The notes beneath the pieces are model-generated. The model saw nothing but the letters and a program-made list of their open reading frames with translations, was not told the origin of the DNA and did not search any database. DNA of 38,226 nt from Planctomycetaceae bacterium (GTDB lineage: Bacteria > Planctomycetota > Planctomycetia > Pirellulales > Pirellulaceae): assembly GCA_020638975.1 (NCBI GenBank), contig JACKHN010000049.1, positions 1-38,226 on the forward strand, in the 5' to 3' direction. Positions within the stretch are counted from its first letter, which is position 1, and each line of letters opens with the position of its first letter. Positions 9,301-17,957 of this stretch are shown here, one piece after another. The translations under genes were made by a program, and so were the position numbers.

Positions 9301-11997
9301 GGTGACCGCGCGATGTGTTAAGCCCGCATCTGCGGCGAATTGCGGATCGGCGTCTTGGCGACTCTGTGTCAACTCGCGCCGAGCACGCAGTTGTTCAAGG
9401 CTTTGTTGTTTTAGATCGGCTTCCGCAGCGAACCGCTTCGCCTGATCGGTGAGTTCCGTTGCTTTGATCGAATCATCGGCTTCGTTGGCTTGAACGGAAA
9501 GGCGATTCTCTTCCTGCGTCGCACTGGCCATCTGCGCGAGCGGCTCGTGCAGCGTTCCTGATCGGTTGTCGAACTCGCGGCGAGCCTGGTTGAGTCGCTC
9601 GGCCAATCCTCCGTCGAGCACATCACTGCGTTGTCGATCTTTCAGCTCTCGCAGTAGATTGGGAGCAAGCCGCTGAAGTTCCGGCAGCTTGTCTTCCGAT
9701 TCCGTGGCTTGTTCGAGTTGTTCTCGCCGGCTTTGCGACCAATCGATCAGTTGTCGGAACTGGCCTTGTAGATGCGCCGTCATGCGGTGCTGCTGATTCT
9801 CCAGCAATCGGCCTACGACGTCCAACTGGTTCAAGACGACGGTCTCTTGTCGAACTAATCGCGTCCAAGTCTGAGTCGGACTGTTGACCACCAACTCCTG
9901 TTGCCGGAGCAACGCGTCGAAGTCGATCGCCACTGCTGCCACGATGTTGTGATTCATCAGCGATTGATAGTGATAAGCGACACTCTTTGCGTCGTCTGCA
10001 GACCTTTCGAACGCCCGCTTCAAGTCGTCGAGGTCCTTCTGAATGCGGCCCTTGTCTTGAGTGAGGTGCATCGCCCTCAGCAAGTAATCGGGTGTGCGGC
10101 TATGTTCGTTGTGCAACCGGGCGACGACGCGTCCCGTCAACTCCAGGTCATAGGCATCGGCACCGACCGGCATCAGTCGCGTCAGATCCTCGACGTCTTC
10201 TAAAACCTTGCCGGACTCCTCACGCAGCTTGCGGGCTAAATCGGCGAGCGTTGTGCGATCCAATGCTTGATCTTCAACACTACGTTGTTCTTCCGGTGTG
10301 AGATCGCGTTCGTCCCGCAGGCGTTTGATGATTTCTAATGCGGCGACTTTCTGTTCTTCGGCAATGGTGGACAGTTTCGCCAAGGCATCGTAGAGTTCCG
10401 CCTTCTGTTGCATCATCACATGCCGCTCGGGATCAAAGTCCGGTGCGGATACGACAATTCGCAACGGAATCGACTCGCCGCGATTACCTTTGCGGTCGAC
10501 AGCAACCAGTCGCGTCGTGACCTGATCGCCCGTCTTCAACTGCAGATTCAAGAGATCCCAATCCCAAGCCGAGCTAATGCGATTCACGCTGGGTCCAACA
10601 TCTTCACCCGCCTCGCCGGAGGTTGCGTCGGAAACGGACAACGGCAGGGATTGCCACTCGTGTCCGTTGATCGAAAACTCCTGCTCCAGGCTGACCAATG
10701 GCAAATCGTCTTCCGCCATGCCCTTCAAGGCCAGAATGTCATTGGGCGGCAACAAGAGATTTGTTTCCTGTTGATCGACGAAGCCGACGCGTGGAATCAG
10801 ATCGGGTAGTGGGCGGATTTCGTATCGCGGGCTGAACAGATTCTCGAAGCCAGTCTCTTTGGAAACGAGATGGACCTTGTAGATCGCGGCTTCCTCCGCA
10901 GCAAGAATGGCCCACCATTGACCTGCGCCGTTGGGGGCCAGTGGAATTGTGGTGACTTCGTCCGAAGTCGGCGAGTTGATTTGCAACTCGGCGGCGGATA
11001 CTTCTTGATCGAGTTCCAACTGTAGTTTCGTGTGCGTACCCGCCAGCACGATTACGTCGCCGTGATCTTCTGTGACCGTTTCGTCGGCGAGGCCGGAGTA
11101 CTCCGGGAAGTCATAGGTCTTTTGAAATGCGACGACTCGCGGTCGATCTTTGGCAAGAATTGTGTACTTGCGAGTCACGGCGTCGCCCGCCAAAACTCGA
11201 TACTCAGTCGTCTCGGCGGTGACATGAATGTTCGCTGCGAACTCGGCGCTGGTTCGTCCCCGCATGAGTTGTCGGTGCGATTCGCCATCGGGCGTAAAAG
11301 TCTCCAGCGTCACTTCGTTGACATCTCCGCCCGACACTTCCACCACGATGGCGACCGTTTCGTCTTTTGCCACGGTTAGCGAGGTGGGAGAAGGTTGGAG
11401 GATATCGACGTGGATTCGCGAGACGCGTTCGATGTTCGCTCCCGGCAGAACGGCTCTTGCGGCCAGTGTGCGGAAACGCGGGTCGGGCGAATTCAACGCA
11501 GTTGCCACAATGGCGACGATCAGCACGGCAGCGACGACCCACTTGGCCAGCAATCGCAGTGGCAGCAAGTTGCGAATGCGGATCATGGCCATTTGCTGAG
11601 CGACTTCGCCTTGCAAGAGACTGCGGAAGACGGGCGAGTCATGGAGGGCCGCCGGATTGTCGGTGGCGAGTTCCACGGCAGACAGCAAGTTCTCGCGCAG
11701 ACCGGGTTCGGCCGCTTCGACGTGTGTCGCGATCTCTTCTCGCGCCGGAAGATGAACGAGTTTTCGGAGCGACGTCATCCAAACAACGGCCAAGGTGACA
11801 AAGTAGCCTGCACCACTGAGGCTCCAACGCATCTCTTCCGTGAGTACCCAGTACCAGTCGATCACCGCGACGATGGCCATGCACAGAAGAAACGTGACCA
11901 CTGCCGCGCAAATACCACGCATGACGAGCAGTTGAAACCTGCGACGACCGAAGTGTCGAAGTTTGTTGGCAACTGTTGGATCGAGGGCCGTGCTCAT
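6307..11997 (-). CDS. Giant DUF4175-like membrane protein with about 1,300-residue coiled coil
   Basis: Encodes 1,896 residues. Two membrane segments lie near residues 25-80 and a third near 155-180. Residues about 190-530 look like beta-rich Ig-like modules (for example VSRIHVDILQPSPTSLTVAKDETVAIVVEV). From about 540 to 1,750 the protein is an Ala/Gln/Glu/Lys-rich coiled coil. A Pro/Gly/Gln-rich linker follows, then a C-terminal motif around WGKLREQAADDL...EEYRKSVETYFRVLAERAR. That motif resembles the C-terminus I recall for planctomycete DUF4175-type proteins next to MoxR and BatA genes. I start at the ATG ending at 11997, which has GGAG six bases upstream; in-frame starts further up run into an inverted repeat. 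The coiled coil probably spans the periplasm or builds a scaffold. The family has no established function. Confidence 0.8.
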   Translation of the reverse strand: MSTALDPTVANKLRHFGRRRFQLLVMRGICAAVVTFLLCMAIVAVIDWYWVLTEEMRWSLSGAGYFVTLAVVWMTSLRKLVHLPAREEIATHVEAAEPGLRENLLSAVELATDNPAALHDSPVFRSLLQGEVAQQMAMIRIRNLLPLRLLAKWVVAAVLIVAIVATALNSPDPRFRTLAARAVLPGANIERVSRIHVDILQPSPTSLTVAKDETVAIVVEVSGGDVNEVTLETFTPDGESHRQLMRGRTSAEFAANIHVTAETTEYRVLAGDAVTRKYTILAKDRPRVVAFQKTYDFPEYSGLADETVTEDHGDVIVLAGTHTKLQLELDQEVSAAELQINSPTSDEVTTIPLAPNGAGQWWAILAAEEAAIYKVHLVSKETGFENLFSPRYEIRPLPDLIPRVGFVDQQETNLLLPPNDILALKGMAEDDLPLVSLEQEFSINGHEWQSLPLSVSDATSGEAGEDVGPSVNRISSAWDWDLLNLQLKTGDQVTTRLVAVDRKGNRGESIPLRIVVSAPDFDPERHVMMQQKAELYDALAKLSTIAEEQKVAALEIIKRLRDERDLTPEEQRSVEDQALDRTTLADLARKLREESGKVLEDVEDLTRLMPVGADAYDLELTGRVVARLHNEHSRTPDYLLRAMHLTQDKGRIQKDLDDLKRAFERSADDAKSVAYHYQSLMNHNIVAAVAIDFDALLRQQELVVNSPTQTWTRLVRQETVVLNQLDVVGRLLENQQHRMTAHLQGQFRQLIDWSQSRREQLEQATESEDKLPELQRLAPNLLRELKDRQRSDVLDGGLAERLNQARREFDNRSGTLHEPLAQMASATQEENRLSVQANEADDSIKATELTDQAKRFAAEADLKQQSLEQLRARRELTQSRQDADPQFAADAGLTHRAVTAVLNQHRSRDPKETFVPDAFREIAPAYRVLEAGHDVKNVQACLTNLVQLERWGSQDLASKIEHPRQYDVIQKGLDEAINKLRRAGVDNQLMTKFDQVRWSEPAREAGRKIGQRRWSREHLLGAGSDLMELRDLLAPAVYDLEPILAEARATIAKYAPTIPQMAQMAAEQLRQLEEQTAQIADTLEEKPQDPTTSASEQAPKLADLKEQQQRINEQIDDLFEALVEDANSQDLLDEEQRERARDADDSIAMVQEPAQQMNEALQQAESSPAPNQQAKELAKAAEQQEKTAQALDKVAEHFDRLDQNMDVAESRAELRQFEREMGIASELDQQFENVEQLVAKAQESPQDLLNELEAELKQNPAMQQALSEIAEKTVQEARNALQDAAAKEQNIQRENERSDTEFQAKKKELVENLKELGREAAKLSGQLVAQANTAASQAKTPEAQQNFAKTQQKLNEAASTANSANESELQADLADKLQQTKQAIQEASETLQTAKEQSTAAKNEEIHADDKALQAAKTDQENRRKRFMDDRKKAADSVKKAVENVERQADQRVRNEENNLRQLDRQVDQAKKNLARKPDDNNLKRAVTQAEDRKQDAQKKVDLAKATHEVAKQNTAKAREARSELDRLPQPALNDKNPAAQLAEAYASEAIEDAKELNRKAEELAKNANFGDEVTPTKQQLANASTQQENVKQDVEQTAADIARAARHERRLEKSATAEALEQAAQGIDQVAKDEATKARQQLDAASAAAPEPQNSGEQPPADNKPALAANQAVAQSEEAIAKQAESLTGVLTPMQEAQAAAADNALASQQPDASGPEGQPEGQPTGSADPSGAAQAAPGASTPPSFTPEQMAAGRQLAQTLDELDRLQSQPATATAAQEGQPTPLQQALAQRPSLAQAAQAQQGQIAAARAQAQQQAALAENPTGFQQDGIPAYEGNTEPFVVQTVNRNEDADWGKLREQAADDLTKGRKEVVSEEYRKSVETYFRVLAERARRK

Positions 11998-12022
11998 AAA
12001 TAGCTCCATAGAGCGTTTGATT

Positions 12023-12094
12023 CGTAGGTTAGGCTTCAGCCTAACGATTCGTCGACGCACGAGGCTGCTGCGTTAGGCTGAAGCCTAACCTACG
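12023..12094. repeat. Inverted REP pair inside the MoxR cluster
   Basis: Arms 12023-12046 and 12071-12094 are perfect 24-base reverse complements around a 24-base centre. Each arm is GTAG followed by GTTAGGC-TTCA-GCCTAAC, a 7-bp hairpin. It fills almost all of the gap between the VWA gene stop (12097) and the coiled-coil gene start (11997). It would therefore be transcribed in the middle of the operon and could form a long mRNA stem. Confidence 0.85.
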
Positions 12095-12096
12095 GT

Positions 12097-14856
12097 CTAC
12101 AACAATCCCGCGCGTTTGCGCAGGAACCATTCTAACGTTAACAGGAAAATAATGGCGGCGAACCACCAATAGCTTTGCCAGAGCAGCGTGTCCGTTTCGA
12201 CGACTCGTCCGTTGCTCAGCGGGCTGAGTAATGCGGACAGCTTACCCATTTGCTCTTCGCGGAGGAAAACGCCACCCGATTCTGCTGCCATCTGTTGCAG
12301 TAATGCTTCGTTGCTGGCGGTGTTCTCCAATTCACTGGACTCGACGGGCAACACGACGAACTGGCTGCGAGCCTTCAACGCATCTTGGCTGTACCCCGAG
12401 GCTCGGACCGACACCTCGTATTCGCCTTCGTCGAGCGACCCGGATCTGCCGCGATAGATTCCCGGGACGTCTGCGTCAGGAGTCAACCCAATGGTGGAAA
12501 CAACGCGACCGTTCTTCCAGACGAGGGCATCGACCGTCGCGTCGGTTGCTGGCTTGCCATCCAGCCCCAAGAGTCGAATGCGCACATCGGGCGAAGCACC
12601 GTTCTGATAACTCACAGGGCCTGTATCGACCGAAACGAATTCGTCACTCGTTGAGAACGGTCGGGGCATGACGTATTTCGCTAACTGGTTCCAGATTCTC
12701 TGATGGTAGGTATCTGCCGCCTTGTATCTCCATCGCCATGTTTCGTCGCACGCCAGGTACAAGACTCGACCTGCGCCGTAACTGCGAGTGACGATCGCTG
12801 GCAGCGGCGAACCATCGACTACGGCTTCGACCAGCACCTCGGCACCCGGTAATGCCGTGACGTTGGTTATCGTGTGTGGGGCAGGTAACTCGTTCCAAAA
12901 GCGTTGGTTCGCTTGCGAATCGAGTTCAAACGTCAAGGCTGGTTCGCGCGATCCCTTGTCGGTCAATTGGAGTATCGTCGGTTGCGTCGCGAGGGAAGTC
13001 GGCAGCCATTCCACCGGAAACAACGGTCCGAGGTTTTGCTCGGTGAATTGTCGCAGTCGACCACGCTGTCCATCGATAAAGACGATGCCACCGCCTCGCG
13101 TCTCGACGAACTCGCGAATCCACGTTAACTCGTGATCGACGAAAAGTGTGGCATCGACTTCACCGAAAATGATCAGATCGTATTCGAACAACTCGTCGCG
13201 TGTTTCCGGAAACTGATCGCTGCCTTTGCCGCGCGGCAGTGTCTCTTCGTCAGTCCCCTGCCCCGCTATGACCACGTTAACGTTCCACTGCGTGTCTCGT
13301 TCAAAGACATTTCGCAGGTAACGCGTCTCCCAACGCGATCGTCCATCGAGCATCAACAATCGATAGTTCTGAGTGATCGCCGCCAGACGTATCGTGCGTT
13401 GATTGTTGTTTGGTTCGGCTTCGTCGTGGAGCGGAGCGATCCGGGCGGTCAGTGCCAGTGCGATGGCGTGTTGTTTGACATCGGCAGCGAGTTGGCTGCC
13501 CAGTCGGTCCACCAGTTCTCCGATGCCGAATTCAAACTCGATTCGCCGTTCGCCCGTGTTCTGAGTTAGCAGTTGCTGCTGCCACAGCACTTCCCCGTCG
13601 TGAGAGATCTCGGCGACAAGCGGTTGTCCGACAGGCATCCGGTCGCGGACAATAATCGCTCCGCGAACGCGATCCTTTCGAAACACCGTTTCAGGGTGCT
13701 CCAACCCCGTCACGGCCAGATCGGGAGCTTGCCGGGCCTCGCCGTATGATACCGTGTAGAACGGAATCCCCTGCTCCCCAAGCATTCTCGCGGTTTGTAG
13801 GGGCGATGACCCGGAGTTGTGCTGTCCGTCCGTCAGCAAGACGATCGCTGTGTTTGTTTTTGCAGATGCTTGCACCGCGTCTGTATCGGTCGACTCTTGT
13901 GTGCTGATTGCGGCAACATCTTGGCTGGACGTGATGCCACTCGTGAGATCCGTCGTTGCGGCATCCGGTGTGGCCGGCAACTCGGAGGGCGTTTCGGTCG
14001 TGTTAAGACCATCGAGTAGTTCCATCGGCTGCTGGTTGTGCAGCGCGATGACTTCGACGTTGTGATGTTGCTTGAGGTCCGCGAACAGAGCGTCGGGAGT
14101 GTTGAGGAGCGATCGTTCCGCACGTCGCCAACGCGGAGTTTCGTCGAACATTGCCAACGCAGCCCTCACAGACTCGTCGGTTGAGTCGACCAGCAACTGG
14201 GCTTCGCTTTCGAAGGCATCACGCAATTGTTGCTCGGTCGGCGCAAGGACCTCACAAAGTGAAGTCAACTGGCTGATCGATTCGTCGACCGCCGCTTGAT
14301 CGGTCGAACTCGCAAGTGTCGCCAGAGGTTGGAGCATTTGCGGCGTGATTGTCGATTCGTCAGTCAGGGCATCGCGTGTCTTCGTTAGCTGCGCTAGCAA
14401 TTCGTTGCTCAGTCGTCGTACCTGCTCCGTCGTGATATCTTCGGACTGAATCGCTTGCAATGTTGTTCGGCGAATATCGCCAAGCTGGTTTGCCAAATCC
14501 AACAGGCTCCCATCAATACGGTCGGCGGCGAGCCAGCCCTGTTGTTCCGCGATCAAGAGCTTGCGTCCAACCGGGGCATGCCGATCCAATAGGCCCATGC
14601 TTTGCGACGCATCCACGTAGATCTTCACGTTGCCAAGTTCGCCAATGATCTTGCGATGGTGCAGCACCGGTCCTGTCAGCACCAGGACGCCGAGGAAGAA
14701 GGCAAGCGAACGAAGCAGCGGCAGGAACCAACGCAGCCGATGCGGCAGGTCGAAACTCTCGCGACGATAGTACCGCCACGACAATACGCACACGACCGCT
14801 GCGATCGCGAGTCCTATCCAAATCGAGAGGTCGCCGACGAAACGCAGGCTTGTCAT
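12097..14856 (-). CDS. Membrane-anchored VWA protein with glutamine-amidotransferase-like domain
   Basis: A 919-residue protein with membrane segments at about 10-28 and 45-65 and a last one near the C-terminus (YWWFAAIIFLLTLEWFL). A VWA domain starts right after the second segment, with MIDAS motif DASQS (D82, S84, S86). Its second half (AIVLLTDGQHNSG, T342-G344) follows only after a mostly helical insertion of about 240 residues. The segment around LIIFGEVDATLFVDHELTWIREFVETRGGG resembles the class I glutamine amidotransferase-like fold used in such proteins, without an evident catalytic triad. The start ATG ending at 14856 shares ATGA with the upstream stop, so the 27-residue upstream extension is rejected. 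It is probably a partner of the BatA-like protein in the same membrane complex. Confidence 0.8.
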   Translation of the reverse strand: MTSLRFVGDLSIWIGLAIAAVVCVLSWRYYRRESFDLPHRLRWFLPLLRSLAFFLGVLVLTGPVLHHRKIIGELGNVKIYVDASQSMGLLDRHAPVGRKLLIAEQQGWLAADRIDGSLLDLANQLGDIRRTTLQAIQSEDITTEQVRRLSNELLAQLTKTRDALTDESTITPQMLQPLATLASSTDQAAVDESISQLTSLCEVLAPTEQQLRDAFESEAQLLVDSTDESVRAALAMFDETPRWRRAERSLLNTPDALFADLKQHHNVEVIALHNQQPMELLDGLNTTETPSELPATPDAATTDLTSGITSSQDVAAISTQESTDTDAVQASAKTNTAIVLLTDGQHNSGSSPLQTARMLGEQGIPFYTVSYGEARQAPDLAVTGLEHPETVFRKDRVRGAIIVRDRMPVGQPLVAEISHDGEVLWQQQLLTQNTGERRIEFEFGIGELVDRLGSQLAADVKQHAIALALTARIAPLHDEAEPNNNQRTIRLAAITQNYRLLMLDGRSRWETRYLRNVFERDTQWNVNVVIAGQGTDEETLPRGKGSDQFPETRDELFEYDLIIFGEVDATLFVDHELTWIREFVETRGGGIVFIDGQRGRLRQFTEQNLGPLFPVEWLPTSLATQPTILQLTDKGSREPALTFELDSQANQRFWNELPAPHTITNVTALPGAEVLVEAVVDGSPLPAIVTRSYGAGRVLYLACDETWRWRYKAADTYHQRIWNQLAKYVMPRPFSTSDEFVSVDTGPVSYQNGASPDVRIRLLGLDGKPATDATVDALVWKNGRVVSTIGLTPDADVPGIYRGRSGSLDEGEYEVSVRASGYSQDALKARSQFVVLPVESSELENTASNEALLQQMAAESGGVFLREEQMGKLSALLSPLSNGRVVETDTLLWQSYWWFAAIIFLLTLEWFLRKRAGLL

Positions 14857-17036
14857 GTGCGGACCCTCGAAAATCTCTGCTGAAGCACGAGTTCCAGGAA
14901 CATGAAGGCCAGCAGGCCGAGTAACACGTACCTCCAAATCTCTCGACCGTGCCGACGCAAGTAATCTTGCGCGAGATACTCCTCGGGCGAAACGGCGACC
15001 TTCGCGGAGAGGCCATCGGCCAGCGATTTGAGTTTCAGTTCATCGAGTACGTCGAGATTTGATTCTTCGCGGGACGTCGAGGCGACGAAATGGAACGACT
15101 GGGAATCGGGTGTGGTCATCGTGTAGACGCCAGGACGGCGCGTGCCCTCGAAGCGAGCCGTGAGCCGCTTGCCCTGTGGCACGCTGCGAATCGTCTGCCT
15201 CGCGCCTTCCGGCGTGACAATCGACAGCAAGGGAGCATTTTGTTCGTACGCTGTTTCGTCCGGCTGGGTACTGGCAGCGTCTGTGAACAACGCGACCGCG
15301 GGTTCGCCGGTTCGGATGTTTCGCGGTGGAGTCAATTGCGTCGCCAGTGTTGTCACCAATTGCTGCATCATCGGGACGAAGAAGGGACGCATTGGCAGGT
15401 CAGACCAGTCGGCGTCGCATGCCGTTGCGACCTGCATCACGACGCCGTCTCCAAAGGCACGCTCGACCAACAGCGGATCGCCGTTGTCCAATCGCGCAAC
15501 GACGACAGCTTCTGGGGTGGTTGGCTTCAACTCGTACCACTGTCGAATCTCTGCCGTCGACAAGTCGCCGTTAGAGGCTTCGTTGAAGAACTCGAGGGAT
15601 GGATGATCAAAGTGTTGTGCCACGATACGAGCACTCTGGCCCTTGTCATCGATCTTACCCTTCGGCACACCAAATTCGGCAGGCAGCAGACCGTTGCCAC
15701 TGGCAAACAGCTTTTCGTTGTACCATTTGGTGTCGATGCTGCTGCCGGCGAACACGAGCAATGCCCCGTCTTCTTCTACGAAGCTTCGCAGCGCATCGAC
15801 TTGATCGTCCTTCAATCGCGGCACGTTCGCCAACACCACGACGCGAAAGTCGGCAAGCAGCTCCGGCCTGATCTTGTCCGAGGTAACGGTCTGGGTTCGT
15901 ACCAAGTCGGAAAGTTTCACGCGGGCGAAGGAATAAGGGGTCAACGCGACGGAGAGAAAATCCGTCTCGCCCTCCAAAGCTTGCGAGCTCGGTGCGCCAT
16001 CGACTAGCAGGACATTAATCTCGTCCCAAATCGTCAATGCGGACGCAAAATGATTGTCGGTTAACAGGTTATCCTTCACGGTGGCGAGCACTTCGATCAC
16101 GTGCGAGCCCGCTGTTTCAAAGCTGCACGGAAAGAGCGTCTGCGTTGAGGCATTCCCAGCGAGAGCGAGTTGTGACACCGACTGCTCCGCGCCGTCGATT
16201 CTCAAAACGACACGAGCGTTTTCGGTTGGCGTGTCGCTGTGGTTGCGCAGGTTGGCTCGAATTGCTAACTGCTGGCCGACGCCAAGCGGACGATTGGAAA
16301 ACTCAAGCGATTCAATCGACACGTTGCTAGTCGCTTGCTCGCCAACCTGCATCAGCGTCAGTTCCGGCTTGATGGGCATCGATTCGATTTGCTGATTGAT
16401 CGCACCGGCGATGTTGTCTGCAGAACTCCAATCCGCGGGCTGGAAATCACTGATCACAATCAGCTCGCGTCGCGCGTGAGACATTCCGGCCAGCGTCGCG
16501 AGTCCGGCATCGAGTGACTGCTGCATGTCACTGGCTCCGTAGCCTGCTTGCAAGGTGCGTAGTCGACGGACGACGGCTTCGGAGTCGAAGATCGGTTGGT
16601 CGAACAGTGGCATTGGCCCGCCGCCGGTTCCGATCACGGCGATCTCCGATCCGCGACTGGTCGCTGCGACGATATTGCAAGCTGCGTCGATCGCGTTCTC
16701 AAATCGCGAAGCACCGGCATGCGTGGTGTCCATCGAGTAGCTTGTGTCCAACAGAATTACCATCGACACCGGCGCGTCTCCGGCCAGCATTTGCGATCCC
16801 GTCAGTACAGGTCGCGCGAGACATAACGCGAGCAGCGCGGGAATGGCACATCGCACCAACAGCAGTAGCAGTTGCTCCAAGCGAAATCGTTTGTGGTTCA
16901 CCTTCACCACGGATTCCAACAGGTGCATTGCTCCCCATTCGATCTGCCGGAATCGACTGCGGTTGAGGATGTGTAGGATCAGCGGAATCGAGAAGGCGAG
17001 CGCGCCCCAGGCCAATGGCTGATTGAGAAAGTTCAT
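14853..17036 (-). CDS. BatA-like N-terminal domain / VWA membrane protein
   Basis: A 727-residue protein beginning with the BatA-type N-terminal module: MNFLNQPLAWGALAFSIPLILHILNR, a membrane helix ending in the HxLNR-like turn. A second helix follows at about 54-78, then a VWA domain with MIDAS DTSYS (D97, S99, S101) and a later ISDFQPADW strand. The middle is beta-rich and the C-terminus has a last membrane helix (YVLLGLLAFMFLELVL). The ATG ending at 17036 overlaps the DUF58 stop by four bases, which settles the start against an upstream alternative at 17132. VWA MIDAS sites bind Mg2+ and mediate protein contacts. With MoxR upstream, the usual model is AAA+-driven remodelling of a metal-binding or envelope complex; the target is unknown. 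Confidence 0.85.
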   Translation of the reverse strand: MNFLNQPLAWGALAFSIPLILHILNRSRFRQIEWGAMHLLESVVKVNHKRFRLEQLLLLLVRCAIPALLALCLARPVLTGSQMLAGDAPVSMVILLDTSYSMDTTHAGASRFENAIDAACNIVAATSRGSEIAVIGTGGGPMPLFDQPIFDSEAVVRRLRTLQAGYGASDMQQSLDAGLATLAGMSHARRELIVISDFQPADWSSADNIAGAINQQIESMPIKPELTLMQVGEQATSNVSIESLEFSNRPLGVGQQLAIRANLRNHSDTPTENARVVLRIDGAEQSVSQLALAGNASTQTLFPCSFETAGSHVIEVLATVKDNLLTDNHFASALTIWDEINVLLVDGAPSSQALEGETDFLSVALTPYSFARVKLSDLVRTQTVTSDKIRPELLADFRVVVLANVPRLKDDQVDALRSFVEEDGALLVFAGSSIDTKWYNEKLFASGNGLLPAEFGVPKGKIDDKGQSARIVAQHFDHPSLEFFNEASNGDLSTAEIRQWYELKPTTPEAVVVARLDNGDPLLVERAFGDGVVMQVATACDADWSDLPMRPFFVPMMQQLVTTLATQLTPPRNIRTGEPAVALFTDAASTQPDETAYEQNAPLLSIVTPEGARQTIRSVPQGKRLTARFEGTRRPGVYTMTTPDSQSFHFVASTSREESNLDVLDELKLKSLADGLSAKVAVSPEEYLAQDYLRRHGREIWRYVLLGLLAFMFLELVLQQRFSRVRT

Positions 17037-17938
17037 GGCGACTTCCGCCTTACGCCAAGATACGCGGCGAGCGCATCGGCATAGGGCTGGTCCGTGGTCA
17101 TCGGGACAAGCTTGATGCGATGCCGGCTGCAACCGGCGGCCAGTTGCGTGCGAAACTGTTCGAGTTTCTCCAGGTAGGCTCGGCGGATCTGAGCCGGGTC
17201 AACTAAATGCCTTCGGTTGGCGGTTTCTAACGAAGAGAACTGAGTCCACTGGCGGAAAGGAAAGTCCAATTCGTCGGGGTCCCAGATCTGAAAGATGATC
17301 ATCTCATGTTTGGCGTGCCGGAAATGAGCGAGTGCTTTGAGTAATTGTTCCACGTCGCCAAATAAGTCGGAAATGATGACCAACAGGCCGCGTCGTTGGA
17401 TCTTCGTGACCATCTCGTGGAACACGCCGCTCAGTTCTGTCTCTTGCTGCGGCTTGGTCTTGTCGAGTTGATTAATGATCGCTTGCAGATGCTTTGGCCG
17501 GGCCCGAGGGGGAATGTAGTTGCGGACCTTGGTGTCGAACGTCACCAGCCCGACGCTGTCCTGTTGCTGGAGAAGCAGATGTGCGAGGCATGCTGCCGTG
17601 CGCACGGCGTACATGTGTTTCGTCAGCCCATTGCTGCGCGAACCGGAGTAGCCCATCGAACCGCTCGAATCCAATAGAATGGTGCAACGGAGATTGGTCT
17701 CTTCTTCGTACTCACGGATGAACAGGCGGTCGGTCTTGCCGTACAACTTCCAGTCGATGTCGCGAATCTCGTCGCCGGGCACGTACTGACGATGCTCTTT
17801 GAATTCGACGCTGAAGCCTTTGTGAGGCGAGCGGTGCAGGCCCGAGCAGAATCCTTCCACGACCTGCTTGGCCAAGACCTGCAGGTTAACGAACTTGCCG
17901 ATGTCCTGGGACGTCAGTACGTCGGAAATATGAGCCAT
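17033..17938 (-). CDS. DUF58 domain / VWA protein
   Basis: 301 residues. The DUF58 core is clear: EFKEHRQYVPGDEIRDIDWKLYGKTDRLFIREYEEE at about 46-80. It is followed directly by a VWA MIDAS motif DSSGS (D90, S92, S94) and later strands such as LLVIISDLFGDVEQLL. No membrane segment is visible, so it is likely cytoplasmic. It lies 19 bases after moxR and overlaps the BatA-like gene by four bases. Proteins of this family are regular MoxR partners; a role as adaptor between the ATPase and the membrane VWA proteins is inference. Confidence 0.9.
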   Translation of the reverse strand: MAHISDVLTSQDIGKFVNLQVLAKQVVEGFCSGLHRSPHKGFSVEFKEHRQYVPGDEIRDIDWKLYGKTDRLFIREYEEETNLRCTILLDSSGSMGYSGSRSNGLTKHMYAVRTAACLAHLLLQQQDSVGLVTFDTKVRNYIPPRARPKHLQAIINQLDKTKPQQETELSGVFHEMVTKIQRRGLLVIISDLFGDVEQLLKALAHFRHAKHEMIIFQIWDPDELDFPFRQWTQFSSLETANRRHLVDPAQIRRAYLEKLEQFRTQLAAGCSRHRIKLVPMTTDQPYADALAAYLGVRRKSP

Positions 17939-17957
17939 AGGAGTCCGCAGGGTTGCG

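Noticed and set aside
14857..14937. 27-residue extension of the VWA protein
   Set aside because: The ATG at 14856 overlaps the upstream stop as ATGA and opens directly into the membrane helix region; the extension overlaps coding sequence of the BatA-like gene.
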